This document shows positions 24,068 to 33,307 of a stretch of 64,000 nt of DNA, in pieces. The notes beneath the pieces were generated by a model. It saw nothing but the letters and a program-made list of their open reading frames with translations. It searched no databases and was not told the origin of the DNA. Positions within the stretch are counted from its first letter, which is position 1. The number at the start of each line of letters is the position of its first letter. The position numbers and the translations under genes were made by a program. Source of the DNA: Bizionia myxarmorum (lineage in GTDB: Bacteria; Bacteroidota; Bacteroidia; Flavobacteriales; Flavobacteriaceae); the NCBI RefSeq assembly GCF_008086205.1, contig NZ_VSKK01000004.1, positions 1-64,000 of the forward strand. The letters are read 5' to 3'.

Positions 24068-25555
24068 ATGGAAGAAAATAAATTCAATTTCTCGGATGAG
24101 GAAGAAAAGAAAGATCAAGCAGCTGATGAAGCTAAAAAAGATGCGGCTGTAGCCGAATCAAAAAAGGCTGTAACTAAAGATGCTAAAGGTCTTTTTCAAA
24201 ATATCAAAAAGTTTTTAGTGGAGCTGTTGGATTTTCGTGAAGATACCGATCGTGATGAAACTATAGAAGCCATTAAAAAAGATATATCCTTTAAAGGCGC
24301 TACCGCTTGGATTTTAGTTTGTTCTATTTTTGTGGCCTCTATTGGATTAAATGCCAACTCTACAGCAGTTGTTATTGGTGCCATGTTAATTTCCCCTTTA
24401 ATGGGTCCAATTTTAGGTGTGGGTTTTTCTGTGGCTGTCAATGACATTGACACCATGAAAAAGTCGCTAATTAATTTAGCCACCATGATTGTGTTAAGTT
24501 TATTTACGGCATTCCTTTTCTTTTGGTTATTTCCATTAAGTGAAGATACCTCCGAACTTTTAGGTCGTGTTCAACCGGACATTCGTGATGTATTAATTGC
24601 CTTTTTTGGCGGGGCCGCCTTAATAATAGCCAAAACAAAACGTGGTACAATTGCCTCCGCTATTTTTGGTGTTGCCATTGCTACAGCCTTAATGCCGCCT
24701 TTATGTACTGCTGGTTATGGTTTAGCAAAAGGAAATTGGCCTTATTTTTTTGGTGCCATGTATTTATTTATTATAAACACCATTTTTATTGCCTTAGCAA
24801 CATTTATAGTATTGAAAGCTTTACGCTTCCCCATGTTAAAATACGTGAATTCTAAAAAAAGAAAGCGCATTGCCAGAATTGCCTCCTTATTGGCTATTGT
24901 AGTTATGATTCCTGCTGCATACACCTTTGTGCGTGTTTTGCAAAAAAGTAATTTTGATGTGGAAGCTAGAAAATTCGTGGATACCGAATTAAAAGGGTTG
25001 CCACAATATGAATATATTAAGAAGAATACCATACCAAGCTATAATAATGGAGATTCCTATATTGAATTTAACACCTATGGTTTAGGCGAAATTCCTGAAT
25101 CCACCATTGGTCTTATTCGAAGCAAAACGGCCAGTTATCCGGCCTTAACAAAAACGCGAATCATTTTCAATCAAAGTCGGATGGAGCAGTATGACAATAT
25201 GAAATACATGGAACAAATTAGGTTTCGTGATTCGGTTGATTTAGTAACGCAGACTCAAAAAATCGTGTCGTTGGAAAATCGTGTGAAGGCATTATCTGCA
25301 TATGAGAAAAACACCATTCCTTTTCATGATGTCTTAAAAGAGGCTCAAATTAATTACGAAAATTTACAACGTTTTAATTATGCTACTGAAATTGTTTCAG
25401 ATTTTAAAAATACGGATACAATTTCTGTGTTTTCAGTTAAATGGAATAAATCTAAAATGAATGCTACTGCTGTTGAGAAAGAACAAGATAAACTAGAACG
25501 TTGGTTAAAGGTGAAATTAAAGTTAGATACGCTTATAGTTAGACAAATAGATTAA
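24068..25555 (+). CDS. DUF389 (TIGR00341-type) membrane protein
   Basis: The protein has 495 residues. A charged N-terminal region (1-75) rich in Lys, Glu and Asp precedes a DUF389 membrane domain (about 78-265) with six to seven segments, including the conserved IGAMLISPLMGPILG and IATALMPPLCTAGYG, and then another membrane segment (about 280-292). A soluble C-terminal part (about 295-495) with coiled-coil tendency follows. The function of DUF389 proteins is unknown; the two Pro-containing helices suggest a pore or transporter. The stop codon abuts the converging mlaF gene with no spare base. Confidence 0.85.
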   Translation: MEENKFNFSDEEEKKDQAADEAKKDAAVAESKKAVTKDAKGLFQNIKKFLVELLDFREDTDRDETIEAIKKDISFKGATAWILVCSIFVASIGLNANSTAVVIGAMLISPLMGPILGVGFSVAVNDIDTMKKSLINLATMIVLSLFTAFLFFWLFPLSEDTSELLGRVQPDIRDVLIAFFGGAALIIAKTKRGTIASAIFGVAIATALMPPLCTAGYGLAKGNWPYFFGAMYLFIINTIFIALATFIVLKALRFPMLKYVNSKKRKRIARIASLLAIVVMIPAAYTFVRVLQKSNFDVEARKFVDTELKGLPQYEYIKKNTIPSYNNGDSYIEFNTYGLGEIPESTIGLIRSKTASYPALTKTRIIFNQSRMEQYDNMKYMEQIRFRDSVDLVTQTQKIVSLENRVKALSAYEKNTIPFHDVLKEAQINYENLQRFNYATEIVSDFKNTDTISVFSVKWNKSKMNATAVEKEQDKLERWLKVKLKLDTLIVRQID

Positions 25556-26323
25556 TTAACTACGTTCTTCTTGGTACATTTGACGCACTTTTTTAAAAAG
25601 CTCTGAAGAATATACAAAATTAGTTACAGCTTCATTATCAGTTCTAAAAATGTTTTCTTTAGAACCTTCCCATTCTTTTAATCCATCTTTTAAGAAGACA
25701 ATTTTCTGACCGATTTCCATTACGGAGTTCATGTCATGAGAGTTAATTACGGTGGTAATATTATATTCTTCTGTAATTTCTTGAATCAAGTTATCAATAA
25801 TCATAGCTGTTTTAGGATCTAAACCTGAGTTTGGTTCATCACAAAACAAATAATTAGGTTTGTTTACAATAGCGCGTGCAATAGCAACACGCTTTTGCAT
25901 GCCTCCAGATGCTTCACTAGGCAGTTTATTGTGGGCGTCTTCTAATTTAACCCGTTTTAAAACAAAATCAGCGCGGTCTTGCATTTCGCTTTTACTTTGC
26001 TTGGTAAACATGCGCAAAGGAAACATAACGTTTTCTAAAATAGTCATAGAATCGAAAAGTGCGCTACCTTGAAAAACCATGCCCATTTCAGCACGTAGTT
26101 CACTTCTTTGATCGTCTGATAATTCTGAATAAATTTTACCATCATAAGAAATAGTTCCTTCATCCGGCGTAAATAATCCTAATAAACATTTCAAAAAAAC
26201 CGTTTTTCCTGATCCACTTTGACCAATCACTAAACTTGTTTTCCCCTTTTCAAAACTGGTAGAAATACCTTTTAAAATATGAGAATCACCAAACGATTTG
26301 TGGATACCTTTAACTTCTATCAT
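25556..26323 (-). CDS. mlaF: ABC transporter ATP-binding protein, MlaF type
   Basis: The protein has 255 residues with Walker A GQSGSGKT (34-41), the Q loop, the signature ASGGMQKRVAIARA, and Walker B with LFCDEPNSGLDP. It resembles MlaF/Ttg2A, the ATPase of the system that moves phospholipids between outer and inner membranes. It overlaps the permease gene upstream by four bases, and the two form a pair. The substrate-binding MlaD gene is not in this window next to them, so the complete complex needs a partner from elsewhere. Confidence 0.92.
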   Translation of the reverse strand: MIEVKGIHKSFGDSHILKGISTSFEKGKTSLVIGQSGSGKTVFLKCLLGLFTPDEGTISYDGKIYSELSDDQRSELRAEMGMVFQGSALFDSMTILENVMFPLRMFTKQSKSEMQDRADFVLKRVKLEDAHNKLPSEASGGMQKRVAIARAIVNKPNYLFCDEPNSGLDPKTAMIIDNLIQEITEEYNITTVINSHDMNSVMEIGQKIVFLKDGLKEWEGSKENIFRTDNEAVTNFVYSSELFKKVRQMYQEERS

Positions 26324-27060
26324 ACAGTCAACATCATTTGAGTTAATATATAGTTACAAAGAATAATCATAACACTGGTCCACACAAACGATGTGGTACT
26401 TGCTTTACCAACTTCCAAGGCACCACCTCTCATATAAAAACCATAATAAGAAGGGATGGTAGCTAAAAGGAAAGCAAACACAGTAGTTTTTATAAATGCG
26501 TAGGTAATGTGAAAAGGAATAAAATCCATTTGGACACCGGTTACATAATCTTCAACTGTTGCAAAACCACCAAAATAACAGGCCGCTAAACCGCCTACAA
26601 TACCTAAAAACATAGCAATAGATATAACAAAAGGATATAACATTAATGCCACAAATTTTGGGAAAACCAAATAATTCACCGCGTTTATTCCCATTACTTC
26701 CAATGCATCAATTTGCTCTGTAACGCGCATGGTACCAATACTGGATGTAATGAAAGATCCCACTTTTCCTGCCATAATAATAGAGATAAAAGTAGGCGCA
26801 AATTCCAAAATTACAGATTGCCTTGTGGCAAAACCAACAAGCGTTTTCGGAATAATTGGACTAGTCATATTCAATGCCGTTTGAATGGTAACAACACCAC
26901 CAACGAAGAAAGAAATAAAGGCTACAATACCTAATGAGCCAATAATTAAATCGTCAATATCATTAAAAATTAAGCGTTTCATCACAGACCACTTCGTGGG
27001 TTTGCGAAAAATTTCCTTAATCATCAAAAAATAAGCACCAATATTATGTAGGTAATTCAT
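26320..27060 (-). CDS. mlaE: ABC transporter permease, MlaE type
   Basis: From ATG 27060 (MNYLHNIGAYFLMIKE) the protein has 246 residues. An upstream ATG at 27093 would add 11 basic residues that are unusual for the family. The MlaE/YrbE permease pattern is visible: five or so membrane segments, GVVTIQTALN near the first, the conserved EFAPTFISIIMAGKVGSFITS and EQIDALEVMGINAVNYLV, and the C-terminal GGALEVGKASTTSFVWT. It pairs with the overlapping mlaF gene. Confidence 0.93.
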   Translation of the reverse strand: MNYLHNIGAYFLMIKEIFRKPTKWSVMKRLIFNDIDDLIIGSLGIVAFISFFVGGVVTIQTALNMTSPIIPKTLVGFATRQSVILEFAPTFISIIMAGKVGSFITSSIGTMRVTEQIDALEVMGINAVNYLVFPKFVALMLYPFVISIAMFLGIVGGLAACYFGGFATVEDYVTGVQMDFIPFHITYAFIKTTVFAFLLATIPSYYGFYMRGGALEVGKASTTSFVWTSVMIILCNYILTQMMLTV

Positions 27061-27138
27061 TCTGCGTTTTCTTCCGGCTAAAATAAAGAACAAAAATGTA
27101 TTTAACGGTAATTTTAATTAGGGAAATTTAAAAATCAT

Positions 27139-27146
27139 TACTTTTG
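27139..27146 (+). promoter_or_regulatory. Bacteroidota -7 box TACTTTTG before the phosphatase gene
   Basis: TACTTTTG matches TAnnTTTG exactly and lies 20 bases before ATG 27167. No clear -33 TTG was found at the usual spacing. Confidence 0.5.
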
Positions 27147-27166
27147 AATTTAATTTAACATTCAAA

Positions 27167-28840
27167 ATGAAAAATCTTCTTCTTTTTACGGCGATTGCCT
27201 ATTTTATAACGTCGTGCCAAGCCCAAAAGCCAACTGTAGAAACAGTAGTTTCATCAGAAAAAAACATGCAAAACAGCAATCCTAAATTGGTTGTTGGTAT
27301 TGTTGTTGACCAAATGCGCTATGATTATTTAACCCGATTTTATAATAAATATTCCGAAGGCGGTTTCAAACGCATGATGAATGAAGGCTTTAACTGCAAA
27401 AACAACCATTTTAATTATATTCCGACTTATACAGGTCCTGGTCACGCTTCCGTTTTTACTGGAACTACGCCTAAATATCATGGAATAATTGCTAATGATT
27501 GGTACGATAAAGAATTAAAAAAATCGGTTTATTGCGCAGGCGATGATACCATGCAATCTTTAGGCACAACGGATGACGCTGGCCAAATGTCACCACACCG
27601 TATGCAGACAACTTCTTTTGCTGATGAAAATCGACTATTTACACAAATGCAAGGAAAAACTATTGGTGTAGCATTAAAAGATAGAGGCGCCATTTTACCA
27701 GCTGGACATACTGCTAATGCTGCCTATTGGTTCCATGGAAAAGATGAAGGAAAATGGATTAGCAGTACTTTTTATATGGCCGATTTACCAAAATGGGTGA
27801 AAAATTTTAACAGCGCCGACATTGCAGAATCGTATTTAAGAGAATGGAATACGCTTTATCCAATAGAAACTTATACAGAAAGTGGCCCTGACTTAAGCGC
27901 ATTTGAAGGTGGTTTTAAAGGAAAAGAAACGCCTACTTTCCCTTATGATTTAGCGATGTTAAAAGACACGAATAAAGGTTATGATATTTTGAAAGCAGTG
28001 GCTTACGGAAATAGTTTAACAACCGATTTCGCTTTAGCCGCCATTGCTGGAGAGCAATTAGGACTAGATAATTATACGGATGTATTAACTTTAAGCTATT
28101 CTGCAACGGATTATGTAGGTCATAATTTTGGTGTAAGTTCCAAGGAAGTTCAAGATACCTATTTAAGACTAGATTTGGATTTAGAGCGCCTTTTCACGTA
28201 TTTAGATAAAACAGTTGGTGTTGGTGAATATACGGTTTTTTTAACCTCGGATCATGGCGCTGTGGAAGTGCCTTCCTATTTAAAATCTGTAAAAATTCCA
28301 TCAGGATATTTAAACAATAAGGAAACGAAACAGCAATTTAATACCTTCATGAAAGAAACGTTTGGTAGTGATGATTTAATTGAAAATGTTAGTAACAGTC
28401 AAATTTTCTTGAATAGAGAGAAAATTTTAGCTTTAAAATTGAATTTATCCGACGTTCAAGAAACGATTGTAAACGCTCTAATTAGTTTTACGGATGTAGA
28501 TAAAGTATATTCTGCAACAACAATGAATAATGCCTCTTTTACTGTTGGTATAGAATCTTTATTACAAAATGGCTTTAATCAAAAACGATCTGGCGATGTT
28601 TTAATAGTTCCAAATGCTGGGCATCTTTCCTACAGCAACACGGGCTCTAGTCATGGAAGTGGTTATAATTACGATACCCATGTTCCTCTATTGTTCTTCG
28701 GAAAGGGTATTACTCACGGTAGTACATTAGAAAAAACAGTTATTCCAGATATAGCAACTACCATGTCTGCCATGTTAGGAATCAGTTTCCCAAGTGGATC
28801 AACTGGTAAACCATTAGAGTTTGTATTAGAAAAAAAGTAG
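27167..28840 (+). CDS. pafA: PafA-type alkaline phosphatase lipoprotein
   Basis: The protein has 557 residues, a lipobox (FITSC, Cys17) and the phosphodiesterase/alkaline phosphatase fold. Compared with Elizabethkingia PafA, the nucleophile is Thr89 in YTGPGHASVFTGT, and Asn110 lies 21 residues further on, the same distance as Thr79-Asn100 in PafA. The Lys-x-Arg pair appears as Lys171-Asp-Arg173. Metal-binding Asp and His residues occur in VVDQMRYDY, SYSATDYVGHNFG and TSDHGAVEVP. It would release phosphate from monoesters outside the cytoplasmic membrane. PafA-type enzymes are known for low product inhibition by phosphate. Confidence 0.88.
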   Translation: MKNLLLFTAIAYFITSCQAQKPTVETVVSSEKNMQNSNPKLVVGIVVDQMRYDYLTRFYNKYSEGGFKRMMNEGFNCKNNHFNYIPTYTGPGHASVFTGTTPKYHGIIANDWYDKELKKSVYCAGDDTMQSLGTTDDAGQMSPHRMQTTSFADENRLFTQMQGKTIGVALKDRGAILPAGHTANAAYWFHGKDEGKWISSTFYMADLPKWVKNFNSADIAESYLREWNTLYPIETYTESGPDLSAFEGGFKGKETPTFPYDLAMLKDTNKGYDILKAVAYGNSLTTDFALAAIAGEQLGLDNYTDVLTLSYSATDYVGHNFGVSSKEVQDTYLRLDLDLERLFTYLDKTVGVGEYTVFLTSDHGAVEVPSYLKSVKIPSGYLNNKETKQQFNTFMKETFGSDDLIENVSNSQIFLNREKILALKLNLSDVQETIVNALISFTDVDKVYSATTMNNASFTVGIESLLQNGFNQKRSGDVLIVPNAGHLSYSNTGSSHGSGYNYDTHVPLLFFGKGITHGSTLEKTVIPDIATTMSAMLGISFPSGSTGKPLEFVLEKK

Positions 28841-28851
28841 ATATAAATAAT

Positions 28852-28885
28852 CAACAGGAAAGTTTAAAAGCTTTTCTGTTGCTTT
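28852..28885 (+). terminator. Terminator-like hairpin after pafA
   Basis: The arms CAACAGGAAAG (28852-28862) and CTTTTCTGTTG (28871-28881) pair fully, including one G-T wobble, followed by a short T-rich run. It lies between two converging genes. Confidence 0.5.
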
Positions 28886-29150
28886 ATTTTCGGTATAAGA
28901 AGTAATTATTTACCAAGCCTATGTAAGTTTCTTTGGCTTCGTCTTCTGTAATATTTTTTATTTGAAATAAAGCGTTCGTTTTAAAAGCAGTAATTAAAGG
29001 TTTACTGCTGCTAGGCCGACTATAATCGTTAGTAGCCTTTTTATAATAGGCATAAAGACGCAATAGAAAGTCAGCAGGAAACGGCTCATGATAATCGTTA
29101 ATTCTATCAACAGCTTCCTTAAAGGCGATATCTAATTCTTCCGAGGTCAT
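28884..29150 (-). CDS. Acyl-CoA-binding protein
   Basis: The 88-residue protein matches acyl-CoA-binding protein over its length: LDIAFKEAVDRIN, FLLRLYAYYKKATND and ITEDEAKETYIGLVNN. The family forms a four-helix bundle that holds long-chain acyl-CoA and is known mainly from eukaryotes, with scattered bacterial members including Bacteroidota. Its start overlaps the psd stop by four bases. Being last in a phospholipid synthesis group (cdsA-psd) supports a role in buffering or delivering acyl-CoA. Confidence 0.87.
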   Translation of the reverse strand: MTSEELDIAFKEAVDRINDYHEPFPADFLLRLYAYYKKATNDYSRPSSSKPLITAFKTNALFQIKNITEDEAKETYIGLVNNYFLYRK

Positions 29151-29800
29151 TCCTTTTCAGCTATGATACTTTCAGCGCCGCGCACTTTTTGATTCAACCT
29201 CACTTTAATATTGGTACCTAAAGGCAAAAACAAATCTACTCTTGAACCGAATTTTATAAATCCAGAATCCATGCCTTGATTAATTTCTTGTCCTTCTTTA
29301 GCATAGTTAACAATACGTTTAGCCAATGCTCCAGCTATTTGTCTGTATAAAACAGGTCCGTAAACCTCATTCTCTACAACTACTGTTGTACGTTCGTTTT
29401 CCTCACTAGCTTTTGGATGCCATGCTACCAAATATTTTCCAGGATGATATTTGCTATAAATTACCTTTCCTCCTATTGGATAACGGGTAACATGAACATT
29501 TATAGGAGACATAAAAATACTTACTTGCAAACGTTTTTCTTTGAAAAACTCCTTTTCAAAAACTTCCTCAATCACCACAACCTTTCCATCAACTGGAGAT
29601 ACCACGTAATTATCATTATAAGATGTTTGGCGTTTTGGGTTTCTAAAAAATTGTAAAATCAGCAATAAAAAGACCAACAAAATAATCATAACCATCATGT
29701 TTAACCATGGCAGAATGATATACGTATCAGTAATTAAAAATAAGGCTACCACAATAACAAGCGTACCTACAATAATTTTATGACCTTCTTTGTGAAACAT
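29147..29800 (-). CDS. psd: Phosphatidylserine decarboxylase, short form
   Basis: The 217-residue protein has an N-terminal hydrophobic hairpin (about 9-48) and the decarboxylase domain with VSPVDGKV, the HVTRYPIGGKV segment and GFIKFGSRVDLFLP. The Gly185-Ser186 bond is where the proenzyme is expected to cleave itself, making a pyruvoyl group. It converts phosphatidylserine to phosphatidylethanolamine at the membrane. The length fits the short, archaeal-type branch common in Bacteroidota. It lies one base after cdsA. Confidence 0.93.
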   Translation of the reverse strand: MFHKEGHKIIVGTLVIVVALFLITDTYIILPWLNMMVMIILLVFLLLILQFFRNPKRQTSYNDNYVVSPVDGKVVVIEEVFEKEFFKEKRLQVSIFMSPINVHVTRYPIGGKVIYSKYHPGKYLVAWHPKASEENERTTVVVENEVYGPVLYRQIAGALAKRIVNYAKEGQEINQGMDSGFIKFGSRVDLFLPLGTNIKVRLNQKVRGAESIIAEKE

Positions 29801-29801
29801 A

Positions 29802-30611
29802 TTAAATAATATCTAAAAACAGATGAACAAATGGTGCAGCAAAAATAATACTGTCTAGTCTGTCTAGCAAACCGCCATGACCGGGCATAATTACACCACT
29901 ATCTTTAACACCTGCTTGACGTTTAAATTTGGATTCTATTAAATCTCCTAATGTACCAAAAACACTAATTATAATGGCTATAATAAGCCAATTATTGAAA
30001 TTCAATGTTTCGGTAAAGATAGCAATAAAATAACTAGCTACAGACGAAAAAAACAAGCCACCAATAAAACCTTCAACCGTTTTTTTTGGTGAAATTTTTT
30101 CAAATAGTTTTTGTTTACCAAAGTTTTTTCCGACTAAAAAAGCAAAGGTATCGTTCACCCAAACTAATATAAAAGATCCTAATAAAATTAAAGGATTGTA
30201 AGTACCTTGATAATTAGCTATAAGCACCAAAAACACAAATGCACTAGACAAATAAAAGGTGGAGATTAGAAAGCGTTTAGAAATAAACAGCGGTATTTTC
30301 TTTTCAGAAAACAAGTCTTTAATTAATATGAGTTGCACAAAAATTGTTATTACCTGAAGTATACGTGTTGCTGGAATTAAACCCGTATCCGACTTCATTA
30401 AAAATTGCCAATATCCAAAAACGAGATACATGGAAACGAATATAAAATATGGCCAATTTGATTTGTAGTTAATGAGCTTTTTAAATTCGCCCATACAAAT
30501 CAAGCCAAACACAAAAAACAGAATAATTAAGGCATGTTCGTTTAATAGAGACAGCATTAACAAGGAAATATACAACAGCCCTGTAAAGGATCTAATAAGG
30601 ATTTCTTTCAT
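29802..30611 (-). CDS. cdsA: Phosphatidate cytidylyltransferase
   Basis: The 269-residue integral membrane protein has seven or so membrane segments and the family signature near the C-terminus, KRQAGVKDSGVIMPGHGG followed by LLDRLDS, with SPKKTVEGFIGG before it. It makes CDP-diacylglycerol from phosphatidate and CTP, the precursor of phosphatidylserine and so of the downstream Psd reaction. It follows the LUD gene after one base. Confidence 0.94.
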   Translation of the reverse strand: MKEILIRSFTGLLYISLLMLSLLNEHALIILFFVFGLICMGEFKKLINYKSNWPYFIFVSMYLVFGYWQFLMKSDTGLIPATRILQVITIFVQLILIKDLFSEKKIPLFISKRFLISTFYLSSAFVFLVLIANYQGTYNPLILLGSFILVWVNDTFAFLVGKNFGKQKLFEKISPKKTVEGFIGGLFFSSVASYFIAIFTETLNFNNWLIIAIIISVFGTLGDLIESKFKRQAGVKDSGVIMPGHGGLLDRLDSIIFAAPFVHLFLDII

Positions 30612-30612
30612 G

Positions 30613-31233
30613 CTAAAGGTCTTCTAAAAGAAGTAGATATAAATTTTTGGAATTACTACCATAATTCATAAAGTCCTCTTCTTTTTCTTTAGTATCTAAA
30701 GTTTTAAAATGCTTTATGGTGGTAATATTGGTAGGTATTTTTGTAGTATTATTATTTTTGATGCCACGTAAACCTTCACCAATACTTCCGGTAATTTGAC
30801 TTGTAGTAGCAAAAACAATAACATGCTCTGGAAATTCTACGAGTCTTTTTTCGGCTATTTGATTGGATGAAATAAGTAAGGAACCATCATCAGCAATTAA
30901 ATTTTCGCAAGTGGTTAAAAAATATGTGGCTTCAGGACTAACACGCGTAACATTTAAACCAGAGTTTTCAAAGCGTAAACGCAGTTGCTCATCATAAATT
31001 AAGACATTGGTATCTTCCCAATCATTCTCAAGAATAATATTATTTAAACTATCAAAAACCTCATCTAAATTTTCACAATACAGAAATTTGCCACCATTTT
31101 TTTTGAAGTTTATAGTAAACCGCTCATCTATAGGCAATTTAATTTCTGGCATGTATTTACCACGCTCATTAGATTTTAATTCATTCTCCGAACTATCCGT
31201 TTTTGAACCAAAAATTTTTCTGAATAGACTCAT
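30613..31233 (-). CDS. LUD-domain protein (LutC/YkgG-like)
   Basis: The 206-residue protein has a charged N-terminus and a LUD domain. ECEN-like TTCENLIADDGSLLISS and HVIVFATTSQITGSIGEGL are the best recognisable parts. LUD proteins such as LutC take part in lactate oxidation together with LutA and LutB, but those partners are absent here. In Flavobacteria this gene sits by habit between ftsH and cdsA, so its true job may differ. It has its own -7 box upstream and is translated just ahead of cdsA. Confidence 0.82.
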   Translation of the reverse strand: MSLFRKIFGSKTDSSENELKSNERGKYMPEIKLPIDERFTINFKKNGGKFLYCENLDEVFDSLNNIILENDWEDTNVLIYDEQLRLRFENSGLNVTRVSPEATYFLTTCENLIADDGSLLISSNQIAEKRLVEFPEHVIVFATTSQITGSIGEGLRGIKNNNTTKIPTNITTIKHFKTLDTKEKEEDFMNYGSNSKNLYLLLLEDL

Positions 31234-31275
31234 TTATGTTTTCGCTATTAATCTGAGTATTTTAAGGTGTTCTTC

Positions 31276-31283
31276 AAATATAA
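31276..31283 (-). promoter_or_regulatory. Bacteroidota -7 box TATATTTG before the LUD-cdsA-psd-ACBP genes
   Basis: On the minus strand TATATTTG follows directly after the ftsH terminator T run and lies 42 bases before the LUD start. It suggests that the lipid genes can be transcribed apart from rsfS-ftsH. Confidence 0.5.
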
Positions 31284-31284
31284 A

Positions 31285-31322
31285 AAATCTTAAACGAACC
31301 GTAAGGCTAATTTAAGATTTTA
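31285..31322 (-). terminator. Terminator after ftsH
   Basis: The 11-base arms at 31285-31295 and 31312-31322 (AAAATCTTAAA on the minus strand, paired with TTTAAGATTTT) close a 16-base loop, and a T run follows on the minus strand. It lies 26 bases after the ftsH stop. Confidence 0.6.
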
Positions 31323-31348
31323 AATAAATGTTAACAGTAAAAATATGA

Positions 31349-33298
31349 TTATTCTTCTTCTTCAGCAAGTAAAACTTGTGGTCCAAAAGCACGTTTACCA
31401 AATATTTTTTCTAGATTGTCTTTAAAAATAACTTCTTTCTCTAATAAAACATCAGCTAATTCGGTTAACTTATCTTTATTTTCTTCTAGAATTTTTATTG
31501 CACGATGGTACTGTTCTTCTATGATCCGAGAGATTTCGTTATCAATTAATTCCGCAGTTTTTTCACTGTAAGGTTTGGTAAAACCATACTCGTTTTGACC
31601 TGAAGAATCATAATAGGTTAAGTTTCCAACTTTTTCGCTTAAACCATAAATAGTTACCATGGCACGCGCTTGTTTGGTTACTTTTTCCAAATCGCTTAAC
31701 GCACCAGTGGAAATTCTATCAAACATCACTTTTTCTGCAGCACGACCACCTAAAGCGGCGCACATTTCATCTAGCATTTGTTCTGGATGCACAATTAAGC
31801 GTTCTTCTGGCAAATACCAAGCCGCTCCTAAAGAACGTCCACGAGGAACTATAGTAACTTTTACTAATGGCGCAGCATGTTCAAGCATCCAACTTATAGT
31901 AGCATGACCAGCTTCATGGAAAGCAACAGCCCGCTTCTCGCCTGGCGTAATAATTTTATTTTTCTTTTCAAGACCACCAACAATTCTATCAACGGCATCT
32001 AAAAAGTCCTGTCTATCAACAGCTTTCTTATTATTTCTAGCGGCAATTAATGCGGCTTCGTTACAAACGTTAGCAATATCTGCTCCAGAGAAACCTGGTG
32101 TTTGCTTGGATAAAAAATCGATATCTAAATCGTCTGATTTTTTCAAAGGCCTTAAATGCACTTCAAAAATTTCCTTACGCTCACGAACATCCGGAAGATC
32201 TACAAAAATTTGTCTATCAAAACGTCCGGCACGCATTAAAGCTTTATCCAATACGTCAGCTCGGTTAGTTGCTGCAATCACTATAACGTTAGAGTTAGTA
32301 CCAAAACCATCCATTTCCGTTAATAATTGGTTTAAAGTATTTTCACGTTCATCATTAGAACCTGACATATTATTTTTACCACGAGCACGACCAATAGCAT
32401 CAATTTCATCAATGAAAATAATTGCTGGAGATTTCTCTTTGGCTTGTTTAAATAAATCACGCACACGAGAAGCTCCTACACCTACAAACATTTCCACAAA
32501 ATCTGAACCTGATAATGAGAAAAATGGCACCTTGGCTTCACCTGCAACGGCTTTGGCTAATAATGTTTTACCTGTTCCTGGAGGCCCTACTAATAATGCA
32601 CCTTTAGGAATTTTACCTCCTAAATTTGTGTACTTATCTGGATTCTTTAAAAAATCTACAATTTCTTGTACTTCTTCTTTAGCACCTTCTAAACCAGCTA
32701 CATCTTTAAAAGACGTTTTAACATCCGTATTTTCATCAAATAATTTAGCACGTGATTTACCTATATTAAATAACTGACCACCAGCACCACCACCAGAACC
32801 GCCTGACATACGCTTCATGATGAAAATCCAAACACCAATTAATAAAATAAACGGTAGCAATCCAATTAAGAAATCACCCCATAAATTTTGTTCAGTTTTG
32901 TATTCTACTTTAGGTCTAGGATCTAAATTTTCTGTTTTTATTGCCGTAGCAATATCATCTTCAAAGTTTTGAAGATCTCCAAACTCAAAACGATAGTTTG
33001 GCGCTTTTCCTGATGACGGTAAAATTGAATTTGGTTTCGATTTTTTATGAACTTCTTTTGCTTCTGCTTCCTTTGTTAAAAAAACTTTAGCTTCCCGCCT
33101 ATTTACAATTTCTACTTTATCAACATCGCCATCTTTTAAGTAGGACATAAATTGAGAAGGTGTAGTTGGATTTGTTTCATCAAATCCACTGCCGCCCAAA
33201 ATTTGCATTCCTAAAAATATAACTATGATTCCACCATAAATCCAATATGGATTGAATTTAGGTTTTTTGTTTTTGGTGTTTTTAGTATCCTTTGTCAT
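31349..33298 (-). CDS. ftsH: ATP-dependent zinc metalloprotease FtsH
   Basis: The 649-residue protein has two membrane segments (about 18-36 and 142-161) around a periplasmic part that includes GSGFDETNPT and a long charged stretch. The AAA domain has Walker A GPPGTGKT (238-245), Walker B FIDEIDAIG and the second region of homology with AATNRADVLD. The zinc protease motif HEAGH is at 461-465. It degrades membrane and some soluble proteins at the inner membrane. It lies nine bases after rsfS. In other bacteria FtsH controls lipid A synthesis, and here lipid genes follow on the same strand. Confidence 0.98.
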   Translation of the reverse strand: MTKDTKNTKNKKPKFNPYWIYGGIIVIFLGMQILGGSGFDETNPTTPSQFMSYLKDGDVDKVEIVNRREAKVFLTKEAEAKEVHKKSKPNSILPSSGKAPNYRFEFGDLQNFEDDIATAIKTENLDPRPKVEYKTEQNLWGDFLIGLLPFILLIGVWIFIMKRMSGGSGGGAGGQLFNIGKSRAKLFDENTDVKTSFKDVAGLEGAKEEVQEIVDFLKNPDKYTNLGGKIPKGALLVGPPGTGKTLLAKAVAGEAKVPFFSLSGSDFVEMFVGVGASRVRDLFKQAKEKSPAIIFIDEIDAIGRARGKNNMSGSNDERENTLNQLLTEMDGFGTNSNVIVIAATNRADVLDKALMRAGRFDRQIFVDLPDVRERKEIFEVHLRPLKKSDDLDIDFLSKQTPGFSGADIANVCNEAALIAARNNKKAVDRQDFLDAVDRIVGGLEKKNKIITPGEKRAVAFHEAGHATISWMLEHAAPLVKVTIVPRGRSLGAAWYLPEERLIVHPEQMLDEMCAALGGRAAEKVMFDRISTGALSDLEKVTKQARAMVTIYGLSEKVGNLTYYDSSGQNEYGFTKPYSEKTAELIDNEISRIIEEQYHRAIKILEENKDKLTELADVLLEKEVIFKDNLEKIFGKRAFGPQVLLAEEEE

Positions 33299-33307
33299 TA
33301 ATATTCC

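Noticed and set aside
32106-32777. 223-residue frame on the plus strand opposite ftsH
   Set aside because: It is fully antisense to the conserved AAA domain of ftsH and its Ser/Pro/Lys-rich translation is typical of a shadow frame.
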